Assembly: GCA_003116855.1 (NCBI GenBank)
Contig: BEWT01000016.1
Coordinates: 211,675-275,674 of the forward strand
DNA length: 64,000 bases
From: Desulfurococcaceae archaeon AG1
GTDB taxonomy: Archaea; Thermoproteota; Thermoprotei_A; Sulfolobales; AG1
Direction: 5' to 3'
This document shows positions 1-9,000 of the stretch, piece by piece; positions within the stretch are counted from its first letter, which is position 1; the number at the start of each line of letters is the position of its first letter. Under the pieces are notes generated by a model. It was not told the DNA's origin and made no database searches. It saw nothing but the letters and a program-made list of their open reading frames with translations. The translations under genes and the position numbers were made by a program.

Positions 1-293
1 GCGTCAATGCGTTCAAAGGAGAGATCCTTGAGAACGAGGTTAAAATACCATTGTTAGAGATAGACGAGCCTTCTGTGAGAGCGCACCAGATAGAGAGGCT
101 TAGAAAGCTAAAAGCATCAAGGGATCAAGCTAAGGTGAATACAGCCCTAACAGAGCTTGAGAGGGCTGCAACGAGGAATGAGAACATAGTCCCATATGTG
201 TATAATGCAGCAATATCTCTAGCAACGCTTGGCGAGATCATGGGCGTGCTAAGGAATGTCTATGGAGAGTGGAACGAGCCAATAATATTCTAG
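1..293 (+). CDS. mutA: Methylmalonyl-CoA mutase catalytic (large) subunit, C-terminal end
   Basis: The 5' end lies outside the window; about 96 codons are visible in the frame starting at base 3. The residues match the C-terminal end of the TIM-barrel catalytic subunit of adenosylcobalamin-dependent methylmalonyl-CoA mutase, with the typical R-H-less tail: a QIERLRKLK helix, then LTELERAA, NIVPYVYNA and a final LGEIMGVLRNVYG. The enzyme interconverts (R)-methylmalonyl-CoA and succinyl-CoA. The following genes encode the separate B12-binding subunit and the MeaB chaperone, which supports the call. Archaeal mutases usually split the catalytic and B12 domains into two genes, as here. Confidence 0.88.
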   Translation, partial: VNAFKGEILENEVKIPLLEIDEPSVRAHQIERLRKLKASRDQAKVNTALTELERAATRNENIVPYVYNAAISLATLGEIMGVLRNVYGEWNEPIIF

Positions 294-321
294 CCATGAA
301 TAAAGAATCCAGGTGGGAATA

Positions 322-777
322 ATGATCGCAGAGCTGTTGAGCGAGACTCCTGCCATAGGGTTTAAGAGAAGGTATAGGGTTTTGGTTGCAAAGCTAGGGC
401 TAGATGGTCATGACAGAGGAGCTAAGGTTGTTGCAAGGGCTCTTAAGGATGCTGGGTTCGAGGTGATCTATACAGGGATTAAACAGACGCCCGAGATGGT
501 TGCTAGAGCAGCTATACAGGAGGATGTCGATGTTGTGGGGATAAGCATACTCAGCGGTGCCCATATGGCTCTCGTCCCAGAGGTGCTAAGGCTCTTGAAG
601 GAATATGGGGCTGAAGACGTGCCGGTAGTTGTCGGCGGTGTAATACCATGGGACGATGCAGAAAAGCTCAAAGCAATGGGGGTTTCTGAGGTTTTCTTCC
701 CAGACTCTCCCCTATCACAGATCATTGAGAAGGTAAGGGAACTGGCTGAGAAGAGGAGGAAGAGACTTGAAGGCTAA
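322..777 (+). CDS. mutB: Methylmalonyl-CoA mutase, B12-binding (small) subunit
   Basis: About 151 residues, the size of a stand-alone cobalamin-binding domain. The base-off/His-on motif DxHxxG is present as DGHDRG near the N terminus, followed by a GAKVVARAL helix, an SILSGAH segment and a VVVGGVIP strand that form the Rossmann-like B12 fold. It carries adenosylcobalamin for the catalytic subunit encoded just upstream. A GTG at 313 is in frame, but ATG 322 is preferred because GGTGGG at 311-316 then acts as the ribosome binding site. It overlaps the next gene by 11 bases, indicating translational coupling. Confidence 0.9.
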   Translation: MIAELLSETPAIGFKRRYRVLVAKLGLDGHDRGAKVVARALKDAGFEVIYTGIKQTPEMVARAAIQEDVDVVGISILSGAHMALVPEVLRLLKEYGAEDVPVVVGGVIPWDDAEKLKAMGVSEVFFPDSPLSQIIEKVRELAEKRRKRLEG

Positions 778-1744
778 CGATGCTACAGTATTGATAGAGA
801 AGGCGATCTCCGGCGACTTGAGATCCATATCCAGGCTCATTTCTATCGTGGAGTTCCCAGCCGAATCGGGTTCCGAGGTTGTTGGAAACATAATGAAGAT
901 TCTTATGAAGAGGGGTGGGAGAGCCCATGTGATAGGTGTCACAGGATCCCCTGGTGTTGGTAAGAGCACGCTCATCTCAAAGCTGATAGCGATGTTTAGG
1001 AAAAAGTCGTATAGGGTTGCTGTGATAGGGATAGATCCCAGCTCTCCATTCTCTCTAGGTAGTTTTATGGGAAACAGGATCAGGATGCAGATACACACAC
1101 AGGATCCCGGGGTTTTTATAAGAAGCATGGCTACGAGAGGGGTTAGAGGAGGTCTTAGTGCCTCAACAGTACTGGTTCTAGAAGCCCTAGACGGGCTCGG
1201 GTTTGATAAAATAATAGTAGAGAGTGTTGGTGCCGGACAAACAGATGTGGATATAATCAACATATCCCACACAGTGCTCAATGTAGTCATGCCAGGGGCT
1301 GGCGACGAGATACAGGCTCTCAAGGCTGGGCTGATGGAGATAGGGGATATATATGTTGTTAACAAAGGGGATAAGCCCGAGGCTGATATAACTCTGAAGG
1401 AGGTAATAGATGTTCTTAACTATGAAGGGTTTGTTAGAGAGAGCGGCTGGAAGCCTAGAGCTATAAAGGTCTCTGCAGTTATGGGGACAGGTGTTGAGGA
1501 GCTGGTTGGAATTATAGAGGAGCACCTCGATCACTTAAAGAAGGTAGGTTTCTTCGAGGAGGTTGTTAGGAGGAGAAGGATCTATGGCTCCTCTATAGTT
1601 CTGAGACACATTTTAGAAAACAGGGTCGACGAGATCTTTAGGAAAGAAGGTGGAGAGATGCTGAGACTCGTCTCCGAGGGAGAGATAGATCCATATACAG
1701 CATCAATAAAGATTATGAACAGAGTCCTGGGGAGGGCTTTTTGA
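767..1744 (+). CDS. meaB: MeaB/ArgK-type GTPase, mutase chaperone
   Basis: 325 residues of the MeaB/ArgK G3E-family GTPases, which gate cofactor loading and protect methylmalonyl-CoA mutase from inactivation. Visible motifs are the P-loop GSPGVGKST at residues 60-68, the DPSSPFSLG switch segment at 90-98, ESVGAGQTD at 152-160 and the NKGD guanine-specificity motif at 199-202. It starts with TTG inside the end of the B12-subunit gene and its stop overlaps the TTG start of the next gene by four bases, so the four genes form one tight operon. Older annotations call this family LAO/AO transport ATPase, which is misleading. Confidence 0.93.
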   Translation: MKANDATVLIEKAISGDLRSISRLISIVEFPAESGSEVVGNIMKILMKRGGRAHVIGVTGSPGVGKSTLISKLIAMFRKKSYRVAVIGIDPSSPFSLGSFMGNRIRMQIHTQDPGVFIRSMATRGVRGGLSASTVLVLEALDGLGFDKIIVESVGAGQTDVDIINISHTVLNVVMPGAGDEIQALKAGLMEIGDIYVVNKGDKPEADITLKEVIDVLNYEGFVRESGWKPRAIKVSAVMGTGVEELVGIIEEHLDHLKKVGFFEEVVRRRRIYGSSIVLRHILENRVDEIFRKEGGEMLRLVSEGEIDPYTASIKIMNRVLGRAF

Positions 1745-2565
1745 AGATATTTAACGAGATCCTCGGAAGATATGTAGAGATAGAAACCCCTGTTAATAGG
1801 ATAATATCCATGAGTTCTGGTTTGACCGAAGCCCTCTTCATGATGGGTCTCGGAGATCTTGTTGTCGGGGCTGACGCGTTCTCAAACAAACCGCCAGAGG
1901 CTAGAAACGTGAAGAAGGTTGGTAGTTACATGCATGTAAATATAAACCTTATAAAGGAGTTAAGACCAAACATAGTCTTCACAATAACCGGTGTCCAGCG
2001 GGGGATAATAGATACACTTGTTAGAGAGGGATTCCCGGTATATCCTTTACCAATGCCAACAGACGTTGCCGGCATAATATCTAATATCTCTCTACTAGGC
2101 TATGCAACTAACCATATCACAGAGGCTAGAAAACTCGTAACAAGGCTCCATAGGGCTGTGGGAAGGTATCTATATGAAGAGGTTATTGAAAGACCAAGGA
2201 TCCTTGTTACCCTTGACTTCGGACCAAGAGGAGGCCTCTGGTCTCCTGGGGCTGCTAGCCATATTAGCGATGCAATCCATATTGTAGGCGGCGTTAGTGT
2301 CTCTGGATATGAGCCTGTCTCCTATATAGAAACAGCGAAGATCATAGAGAAGACCGAGAGAATAGATCTTGTTATATATGAGAATAGTAGCTACATAACA
2401 TCCGAGAAACCCATAGGATATGAGGCTCTTCAAGAGATGCTAAGCAAAAAAGGTGTCGATTTTAAAAAGCTAGTTGTGTTTAATGAGGAGAGACTCGCAC
2501 ATACAGGACCCTCATTTATCCTCGAAAGCATGGATATTCTCAAGAAGCTCGTCAGCGAGCTCTAG
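1741..2565 (+). CDS. BtuF-like cobalamin/iron-binding protein without signal peptide
   Basis: 274 residues with the fold pattern of class III periplasmic binding proteins (BtuF/FecB/FhuD): an N-terminal RIISMSSGLTEALF segment, LGDLVVGAD, an IKELRPNIVF segment, a long connecting helix near residues 115-140 and a C-terminal lobe. These proteins normally have an export signal; here the chain begins directly with the domain, so it is probably cytoplasmic. The four-base overlap with meaB and the mutase context suggest that it binds corrinoid inside the cell, perhaps for delivery to the mutase. The family is clear; the ligand and the cytoplasmic role are inferred. No BtuC/BtuD gene is nearby. Confidence 0.7.
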   Translation: MKIFNEILGRYVEIETPVNRIISMSSGLTEALFMMGLGDLVVGADAFSNKPPEARNVKKVGSYMHVNINLIKELRPNIVFTITGVQRGIIDTLVREGFPVYPLPMPTDVAGIISNISLLGYATNHITEARKLVTRLHRAVGRYLYEEVIERPRILVTLDFGPRGGLWSPGAASHISDAIHIVGGVSVSGYEPVSYIETAKIIEKTERIDLVIYENSSYITSEKPIGYEALQEMLSKKGVDFKKLVVFNEERLAHTGPSFILESMDILKKLVSEL

Positions 2566-2708
2566 TAGGATCTCTATCAAATAGCCGATTTTATGGTTCA
2601 TCTTTCATTACGAGGATCGCGGGTCACGTTTTCATCCATGCTTGGTGTAAGTCTATCAGTACAACTATCATGTTTATAAAACCAGAGAATGGTTGATAGT
2701 ATGTGGGG

Positions 2709-4049
2709 CTATGTTTTTGCAAAGATCTTTTTGTATATAGCCTTATACTCAGCTACAACAATATCTGTGTTCTCTGCTATGATCCATAGTTGTGTGATGA
2801 AGAGCGCGGTAAAGAGCGGGGCGAGCTGAACCATATAGAAGCTATACTGTGAGTGGTTACCAGCTATCCAGAGAACTACGTATCCCAGCCATGTTAGAAA
2901 GCTAGCGATCGTGAGCATCGAGACGCATTGAAAAACCTTTGCAAGGGTTACAAGAAGGATTGCAAGAGCCAAGGAACCCATGTAAACATATATATTACCC
3001 CTAGCAACGGTGTCTGGCGATACCGTTAGGTAGAAGGGATTTTCGCCGTACAGCCACATCCACGGGGCTGAGACTGGAGGTCCTTCGCCGGGCGGCGTTT
3101 TTGTTCTAAGATGCCAGTTTATAGCGCCAACCACGCTTTGATCATACCAGGTTTGAGGGCTGAAAGATACTATTATGGGAAGGTTTGCCAACATGAAAAT
3201 AGCTATTGGAATGATTATGAGATCTCTATATATTTTCGCGATACTGTTGCCTCTCCTTATTATAGCTATAAGTAGCAGAGGGAGTGCAGCGAATGCACCG
3301 CTCATTTTTGTTGATATAGCGAGTCCGAGGAAGACTCCTGATAGTGTTAAGGATCCTTTGAGCATGGCGTATACGGATAAGGCTGTAAAGAGGGCTAGGA
3401 AGATATCCAGCATAGCAACCCCGGCCATGCTTCTTACCAAGGGGTCTGCTGCTGTTAGTATCGATGCAAGCACGGCGTAAACATTACTCCTGGTTATCTC
3501 TCTTACTATGAGTCCAACGACTATGCATAGTAATCCTCCAGAGATCATGCTCGGAATTCTCCACATATCTGGATAATCCCCCAAGAGGATCATTGGTATC
3601 ATTATAAGGTACTTTCCTAGAGGCGGGTGCTCCATGTTATAATAGTTGTTAATATTATCTGCATCCCCATACTCATATCCAGGTTTAACCTCTATAACAC
3701 CCGGGATACTCGAGATCTTCTCTAGAGTATCGCGCGACTGTACCTCAACATATATAGCCCACGCTTTTTCCAACCTTTTGATGATCTTAACTCCCTGTAT
3801 CGATTGGATCTGATTAGCCATAGAGTTTAAGTCTATGGCTCGACTTATAAACACGGTAGCTGTAGGGGTCTGTGTTTTTGGCTCTATACCGAATTTTAAG
3901 AGAAGGTTTCTTGCAGCATCTACGTACCACACCTCGTCAGATATGTATGACTCACGGTAAGGGATAGAGGAGTAATAACTATCAACGGCAAATACAAATC
4001 CAAGGAATATTATGATAAAGGCTAGGGCTACATAGAGGGTTCTCCCCGT
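2709..4049 (-). CDS. Membrane glycosyltransferase of the PMT (GT39-like) type, start uncertain
   Basis: The chain has the architecture of dolichyl-phosphate-sugar:protein glycosyltransferases: a first membrane helix, an acidic luminal segment (AVDSYY then ISDEVWYVDAA), a HPPLGKYL motif and about ten more hydrophobic segments. Between the acidic segment and HPPLGK lies an extra stretch of about 75 soluble residues with an ACT-like repeat pattern. The first canonical start is the GTG at 3932, but that would remove helix 1 and the acidic motif. The frame stays open to 4064, directly after the L37e stop, with no ATG, GTG or TTG. ACG at 4047-4049 lies 8 bases after GGTG and is the best near-cognate candidate; an error in the sequence is the alternative. 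Confidence 0.65.
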   Translation of the reverse strand, partial: TGRTLYVALAFIIIFLGFVFAVDSYYSSIPYRESYISDEVWYVDAARNLLLKFGIEPKTQTPTATVFISRAIDLNSMANQIQSIQGVKIIKRLEKAWAIYVEVQSRDTLEKISSIPGVIEVKPGYEYGDADNINNYYNMEHPPLGKYLIMIPMILLGDYPDMWRIPSMISGGLLCIVVGLIVREITRSNVYAVLASILTAADPLVRSMAGVAMLDIFLALFTALSVYAMLKGSLTLSGVFLGLAISTKMSGAFAALPLLLIAIIRRGNSIAKIYRDLIIIPIAIFMLANLPIIVSFSPQTWYDQSVVGAINWHLRTKTPPGEGPPVSAPWMWLYGENPFYLTVSPDTVARGNIYVYMGSLALAILLVTLAKVFQCVSMLTIASFLTWLGYVVLWIAGNHSQYSFYMVQLAPLFTALFITQLWIIAENTDIVVAEYKAIYKKIFAKT

Positions 4050-4064
4050 GGCTCTAGCACCTAA

Positions 4065-4259
4065 CTATCTGCTTGGAAGCCTGACTCTGTTCACCTTTCT
4101 AGAAGACCAGCTATATCTCCTCAGCCTACTCGATCTACCGAAACCACATGCTGCACAGTATTTTTTAGAAACATTATAGGCGACTCTCCCACATCTTCTA
4201 CACTTTATATGGACAACCTTACCGGATCTCTTCCCCATAGACGGTGTTCCTTTAACCAT
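4065..4259 (-). CDS. rpl37e: Large-subunit ribosomal protein L37e
   Basis: 64 residues with the hallmark KGTPSMGKR start, two zinc-binding CxxC pairs (CRRC at residues 20-23 and CAAC at 35-38) and the [12 protein letters not shown] signature that binds 23S rRNA. It lies 14 bases downstream of the Lsm gene, the usual archaeal lsm-rpl37e pairing. Its stop codon is followed in the same frame by the N-terminal hydrophobic codons of the glycosyltransferase. Confidence 0.95.
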   Translation of the reverse strand: MVKGTPSMGKRSGKVVHIKCRRCGRVAYNVSKKYCAACGFGRSSRLRRYSWSSRKVNRVRLPSR

Positions 4260-4273
4260 GGCTCACACCAGCC

Positions 4274-4504
4274 CTACTTAACCTCTGAGGGTGATATGAG
4301 AACAACATTTTCTCCCCTTATAACTATGGTTCCTAGCCTTCTCGTTGTACCGTCGGCTTTTATCTCTTCAGCATTATCGAGCACTATATTTAGATATACA
4401 TCAAAACTTCTAAGCCTACCCCTAACATCCCTATCACCCCTAAGCCTTACGAGCACTATCTGACCTATAGAATCACTTAATATCTTGTGAGCCGTCTCAG
4501 CCAC
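4274..4504 (-). CDS. lsm: Sm-like archaeal RNA-binding protein (LSm)
   Basis: 76 residues with both Sm motifs: Sm1 with the LRGDRDVRGRLRSFD strands and the D-x-x-x-N loop (DVYLNIVLDNAEE), and Sm2 with IVIRGENVVLIS near the C terminus. These proteins form heptameric rings that bind U-rich RNA. The start is a GTG with GGTGAG just upstream. It forms an operon with rpl37e, as in many archaea. Confidence 0.93.
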   Translation of the reverse strand: MAETAHKILSDSIGQIVLVRLRGDRDVRGRLRSFDVYLNIVLDNAEEIKADGTTRRLGTIVIRGENVVLISPSEVK

Positions 4505-4902
4505 TCATCTCACCACTGCTTCACATAGAATTGAGTCTAGGGATATTTAAAGGCTATATCTAGATCTCCCCTTTGCTCTTCGATATTTGCTGATATTCTT
4601 TCATTCTTTAATGATTATTATACCTAGGACTTCCACCCAGCCCGTATGGTTTCTGCTCTTCGCTATTCCAGGAATTATGGGTTACGGTTGAGCCATGTTT
4701 CTGTAATTCTGCCGCGTTGAGGAACCTCGATTACAACAAGGTTCGCATAGCTATGAATCTCATTAGAAACACTGGTTAAGGGAAACGCTGATAAATTCGA
4801 GCTGAACCTCTATATTGATTAACCATATCGGCTGTATAGCTGCTATGCATACCTGGAATCCATGGCTATATCGCCCCTACGCACCTTATACACGGTGCTA
4901 TA
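4505..4902. other. Intergenic region between lsm and hisS
   Basis: About 400 bases hold the divergent promoters of lsm and hisS. A weak inverted repeat (GAACC at about 4722, GGTTC at about 4740) is visible. No convincing gene or structured RNA was found. Confidence 0.5.
4541..4552 (-). promoter_or_regulatory. Box A promoter of the lsm-rpl37e operon
   Basis: On the minus strand the sequence CTTTAAATATCC lies about 40 bases upstream of the GTG start of lsm, the expected place for a TATA element giving a short leader. Confidence 0.5.
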
Positions 4903-6219
4903 ATGACTATCCAGAGACATCCTGCGGTGCCCAGAGGATTCAGGGATCTGGGGCCTGAGGAAATGATTCTCAGGAAAAGCGTTATAGCTAAAATAGAAAG
5001 TATTTTTAGGAGGTTTGGCTTCGATCCGATAGACACGCCTTCTGTAGAGCTTTTCGAGGTTATGGCTGGCAAGTATGGTGAGGAAGCCGAGAATAAGCTT
5101 ATGTGGAGGTTTAAAGATCCTTGGGGCGATAGGGAGTATGCCTTGAGATACGATTTAACAGTCCCACTGGCTAGATATATAGCAATGCATAAAGACACTC
5201 CAATGCCGTTCAAGAGATACCATATAGCTCCTGTCTGGAGGCACGAGGAGCCTCAGAGGGGGAGGTATAGGGAGTTCTATCAATGCGACGCAGATATAGT
5301 TGGCTCGCCATATCCAGAGGCCGATGCCGAGATACTACTGCTAGCCGAGACTATATATAGAGAACTTGGGATAAACGGTGTTAAGATCCTTATAAACGAT
5401 AGAAGGATCCTGAGGGGCGTTTTTGAGAAGGAGCTCGGGATAGAAAACCCGCTAGGGGTTTATAGGGCTATAGATAAGCTCGACAAGATCGGTGTTGAGG
5501 GTGTTAGGAAGGAGCTTAAATCGCTAGGTATGAGTGATAGTGTTATCGAGAAAGTGCTGGAAGTTATATCAATGAGAATGCCTCTCAGCGAAGCCATCAG
5601 CGATCTTATGAGGAGATATGGTTCTAACGAACATGTTGTTAGCGGGGCTAGGCATTTAGAAGAGATCTCCTCGATAGTTAGGTCTAAAAACATAGTGTTT
5701 GATATGTCACTAGTAAGAGGGCTGGATTACTACACAGGACCGATATTTGAGGCTATTACTGAAAGCGTGAAGATAGGTTCTATAGGTGGCGGGGGCAGAT
5801 ATGATAGCTTGATAGAGCTATTCACAGGTGTAAGAACGCCCGCTACAGGCTTCTCTATAGGGCTTGACAGGGTTATCGAGGTTGGACTAGAGCTAGGGGT
5901 TTTCAGCTATTCGAGAAAGACATATACACAGGTCTATGTAGTGATTATGGAGAGAGATAAAGATATACTAGAATACTCGCTAGAAGTGATCAGGGATCTT
6001 AGGGAGAATGGTATAAACGTATCATGGGATCTTATGAGAAGATCTCATCAAAAACAGAGAGAACATGCGAGAAAACTATCAATACCTGTATTAATATATA
6101 TAGGCAAGGCCGAAGTTACGGGCAATAAGGTCACGGTATACTTAACAGAGAGCGGGGAGAGAGAAGTTATAGAGAGAACAAGCCTGGTAGAGTATATAAA
6201 AGGAAAGATATCACAGTAA
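4903..6219 (+). CDS. hisS: Histidyl-tRNA synthetase
   Basis: 438 residues, a normal length for class II HisRS. Motif 1 is in the PRGFRDLGPEE region, motif 2 spans RYDLTVPLARY and the WRHEEPQRGRYREFYQ loop, the histidine-specific motifs appear as RGLDYYTGPIFE and GGGGRYDSL, and motif 3 as ATGFSIGLDR. The last about 100 residues form the HGTP anticodon-binding domain. The start ATG is preceded by GGTG at 4894-4897. The gene charges tRNA-His in the cytoplasm and stands alone. Confidence 0.96.
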   Translation: MTIQRHPAVPRGFRDLGPEEMILRKSVIAKIESIFRRFGFDPIDTPSVELFEVMAGKYGEEAENKLMWRFKDPWGDREYALRYDLTVPLARYIAMHKDTPMPFKRYHIAPVWRHEEPQRGRYREFYQCDADIVGSPYPEADAEILLLAETIYRELGINGVKILINDRRILRGVFEKELGIENPLGVYRAIDKLDKIGVEGVRKELKSLGMSDSVIEKVLEVISMRMPLSEAISDLMRRYGSNEHVVSGARHLEEISSIVRSKNIVFDMSLVRGLDYYTGPIFEAITESVKIGSIGGGGRYDSLIELFTGVRTPATGFSIGLDRVIEVGLELGVFSYSRKTYTQVYVVIMERDKDILEYSLEVIRDLRENGINVSWDLMRRSHQKQREHARKLSIPVLIYIGKAEVTGNKVTVYLTESGEREVIERTSLVEYIKGKISQ

Positions 6220-6314
6220 CAATAAAAATATCCCACTCACGCTGGACAATCAAGGATCTGTAGAAGGCTTGTTATACTGTATTAAGCTTGTAAGGCATTC
6301 TAGTACGGGTTTCT

Positions 6315-6701
6315 ATGTTGTCAGAGTTCAGGGTTAGGAAGATCCCTAAGGATGAGGAGACGATGAAAGAGATAATAGACGAGATATCAAGGAGAGAGTC
6401 TGCTCTTAGCGAGACTGGAGAGGAGAGCGAAGAAGTTCACGTTCATGAGCACGAGGCCCATGGGCATAGCCACGGAGATCCTCTTCATGAGCAGCTGCAC
6501 ATGCTTGAATATATACTCTCACAGCTCTCACAGGTAGATGCTAAGCTTGCAGAAATAAACCGCGGGATCGGCGAGATCTCGTCAAGGCTTGAGGAGCTGG
6601 TGAAGATCTCGAGAGCAGCTTTAAAGGTATCGCTTGCAGGGATCGTCGATAACCGTGAGATTAGGAAAAAACTTATTGAGGATGTAATGGAAGAAATATA
6701 G
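6315..6701 (+). CDS. Conserved-looking coiled-coil protein with histidine-rich segment
   Basis: 128 residues, not recognised. The first third is charged and helical, then comes a histidine-rich stretch (HVHEHEAHGHSHGD) that could bind metal ions, followed by a long heptad-like helix (residues about 60-105) predicted to be a coiled coil and a conserved-looking IVDNREIRKKL tail. It lies 9 bases before the adenosine-specific kinase gene, so it is probably co-transcribed with it and with the gene after it. A metal-storage or adaptor role is possible but not shown. Confidence 0.6.
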   Translation: MLSEFRVRKIPKDEETMKEIIDEISRRESALSETGEESEEVHVHEHEAHGHSHGDPLHEQLHMLEYILSQLSQVDAKLAEINRGIGEISSRLEELVKISRAALKVSLAGIVDNREIRKKLIEDVMEEI

Positions 6702-6710
6702 GGTGTCTGG

Positions 6711-7205
6711 TTGCCGGAGTTCCAAGGGATAGAGGTTGTTCAGATAGCCGTACCCCATGGTGTGAATGTAATAATAGGTCAGTCACACTTTATAAAAACA
6801 GTCGAGGATCTATACGAAGCTTTAGTTACATCCACGCCAGGCATAAAGTTCGGTATAGCTTTCTGTGAGGCTAGTGGTAAGAGGCTTGTGAGGCATGATG
6901 GTAACGATGAAGAGCTCAGGAAACTGGCTATAGAGGCTGCTATGAAGATAGGTGCTGGGCATGTCTTCGTGATCTATATGAAAGACGCATGGCCAATAAA
7001 CGTTCTTAATGCTATAAAGAACGTCCATGAGGTGACCAGGATCTATGCGGCTACCGCTAACCCCCTCCAGGTGATTGTTGGGAAAACAGATCAGGGAAGA
7101 GCTGTTCTCGGGGTTGTTGATGGTTTCACACCACTCGGGGTTGAGGGTGAAGAGGATATTAGAGAGAGGAGGGAGTTTCTAAGGAGGATAGGCTATAAGA
7201 GGTAA
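6711..7205 (+). CDS. Adenosine-specific kinase family protein
   Basis: 164 residues that match the small archaeal/bacterial family named adenosine-specific kinase from a structural and binding study of a Pyrobaculum member. Recognisable segments are the [14 protein letters not shown] start, [13 protein letters not shown], an [14 protein letters not shown] strand-turn, [11 protein letters not shown] and [13 protein letters not shown]. The start is TTG with GGTG eight bases upstream. It sits between a His-rich coiled-coil gene and a basic-tailed gene, with gaps of 9 and 5 bases. The biochemical activity of the family is poorly defined. Confidence 0.85.
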   Translation: MPEFQGIEVVQIAVPHGVNVIIGQSHFIKTVEDLYEALVTSTPGIKFGIAFCEASGKRLVRHDGNDEELRKLAIEAAMKIGAGHVFVIYMKDAWPINVLNAIKNVHEVTRIYAATANPLQVIVGKTDQGRAVLGVVDGFTPLGVEGEEDIRERREFLRRIGYKR

Positions 7206-7210
7206 ACGAT

Positions 7211-7897
7211 TTGAAAGCAAAGGTGAGGATTGTATCGTATGGCGAGGATCAAATCAATATAGACTCGATCAGACTCACAGTATTGAGAATAATTGGCGAG
7301 AAATATATAGAGGAACCAATAGATCTTGGAGATAACCCTGAGGAAACATTAGAAAAGATCGCTGTAGAGCTTGGCGAGGGATCCTATGTCGAAGCCATAG
7401 CTGAGGCTAAAAACCAGGTCATAAGAGTCGGTAGGTCGAGAACAGATCTAGGATCAAGTCCAGCGAAACAGGCGATCTTTTATAGACCTTCTAAGCTCTT
7501 GAGGATCGGTGTTTTGAGGAGTGTTAGAAATAACGGTCAAAATATAGGCTTGTCCGATAGCTCTGCCATTGTTAACGCTGGTAATGCGAACCAAGTAGAC
7601 CAGGTAGAAGGACTGGAAAGTGGGAGCATAGCAGCAACTGATCAAGGTACTCTGTCAATAGGGCTTAGTGAGCTTAGCGATATTGAGTGGTATTATCCAC
7701 AAGGTGAGTTCTACGTGTTCGAGGGGGATCTGAGGATCGATGGCGAGTGTGAGGCTGTGGTTATTGTTACAGAAGATGGTGAAAAGATACACTTCGTCAG
7801 AGCTTCGGGCATGGATAGGGCTGTTGTTATGAAGAAAGCGAGGACTACTGCTAAGAGGAGGAAAAAGAAGGGAAAAAAGAAGGCTAGAGGATCATAG
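7211..7897 (+). CDS. Unrecognised protein with strongly basic C-terminal tail
   Basis: 228 residues, no family recognised. The N-terminal half is an alpha/beta mix of acidic character, the middle (about 105-145) is rich in N, S, Q and G and looks disordered or beta-repeat-like, and the end is a Lys/Arg tail (KKARTTAKRRKKKGKKK) typical of proteins that touch RNA or DNA. It starts TTG, 5 bases after the adenosine-specific kinase gene. Its 3' end overlaps the convergent argF gene by 14 bases. Confidence 0.65.
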   Translation: MKAKVRIVSYGEDQINIDSIRLTVLRIIGEKYIEEPIDLGDNPEETLEKIAVELGEGSYVEAIAEAKNQVIRVGRSRTDLGSSPAKQAIFYRPSKLLRIGVLRSVRNNGQNIGLSDSSAIVNAGNANQVDQVEGLESGSIAATDQGTLSIGLSELSDIEWYYPQGEFYVFEGDLRIDGECEAVVIVTEDGEKIHFVRASGMDRAVVMKKARTTAKRRKKKGKKKARGS

Positions 7898-8816
7898 ATA
7901 ATAGTGCTTTTTGTAGATGGAGCCTATTCTCAGCTTGATCCCATACAACGCTCTGCGGTCCATCGATCACCTGGTCCTCCACCTCCTCTCCCCTACGTGC
8001 TGGTAGGCAGTGCATGAATATAGCGTCCTTTTTAGCAAGGGACATTAGTTTTCCTGTAACTCTGTAGGGCTCTAGGTCTTTGATCCTCTTATCCCTCTCT
8101 CCTTCTTGTCCCATCGATACCCATACGTCTGTATAGATCACATCGGCATCTTTAGCAGCTCTTACCGGGTCGTCGAGCACCTCTATAGATGCTCCGGTTA
8201 CTTCGGCTAATCTATATGCTCTTTCGAGGATCTTTTTTGAAGGATAATAGTCAGGCGGTGTTGCTATATACAGTGTTGCTCCTAGCATTGAGGAGACGGC
8301 TATCAAGCTATTCAGAACATTATCCCTCCCGTCACCGATAAAGACTATCTTTAACCCGGAGATTCTCTTCTTCTTCTCATAGATCGTGTAGAAGTCTGAG
8401 TAAGCTTGTAGGGGGTGCTCCTCATTGCTTAGGGCGTTTATTATAGGGATGCTTGAGGCGCTGGCCATTTCGTATAAAAGCTCGTGGGAATATACTCTGA
8501 GGGCAAGGCCATCGAGGTATCTGCTAAGAACCCTCGCCGTATCGCTCACACTCTCTCCTCTACCTAGCTGGAGTTCGTTCCAGTTCATGTATATAGCATC
8601 TCCGCCTAGCTGCTTCATAGCAAGTTCTAGGCTAACCCTTGTTCTAGTGCTGTGTTTTTGAAATACTAAGCCGAGGGTCTTACCCTTAAGTATGTTTAGC
8701 ACTCTCTCTCCGGAGTAGTATTTGCTTTTCATAATCGATGTGATCTCTAGTAATCTCCATATCTCATCGCTTGATAGATCAAAAGCGGATATTATGTGCC
8801 TCCCTCTCAAACCCAC
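7884..8816 (-). CDS. argF: Ornithine carbamoyltransferase
   Basis: 310 residues of the aspartate/ornithine carbamoyltransferase superfamily. The carbamoyl-phosphate motif STRTR is at 56-60, the carbamoyl phosphate/ornithine motif HPLQ at 134-137, the SMG loop typical of OTCases at 234-236 and the HCLP catalytic motif at 269-272. It makes citrulline from ornithine and carbamoyl phosphate in arginine synthesis. No other arg gene is adjacent. It converges on and overlaps the basic-tailed gene. Confidence 0.94.
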   Translation of the reverse strand: MGLRGRHIISAFDLSSDEIWRLLEITSIMKSKYYSGERVLNILKGKTLGLVFQKHSTRTRVSLELAMKQLGGDAIYMNWNELQLGRGESVSDTARVLSRYLDGLALRVYSHELLYEMASASSIPIINALSNEEHPLQAYSDFYTIYEKKKRISGLKIVFIGDGRDNVLNSLIAVSSMLGATLYIATPPDYYPSKKILERAYRLAEVTGASIEVLDDPVRAAKDADVIYTDVWVSMGQEGERDKRIKDLEPYRVTGKLMSLAKKDAIFMHCLPARRGEEVEDQVIDGPQSVVWDQAENRLHLQKALLSMIL

Positions 8817-9000
8817 ACTAGAAGCCCGTTAAAACAATGGTTAGAAAGGTATAAGGATTAAGTGAAAGATTTTTATCTTGTTTTAATAATTCTGCATGGC
8901 TATAGATGGTGTTATGAGGGGTATAGCGTAGCTATATGAATCTCTTTTCAGGATCCCTAGTACCTAGGGTATAGTTATATAGTACTAGCCAGATCATTTG

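Noticed and set aside
715..1365. Long antisense ORF opposite meaB
   Set aside because: Shadow frame of a clearly conserved GTPase gene; the same holds for other long antisense frames, such as those opposite ppsA, tmcA and the peptide transporter genes.
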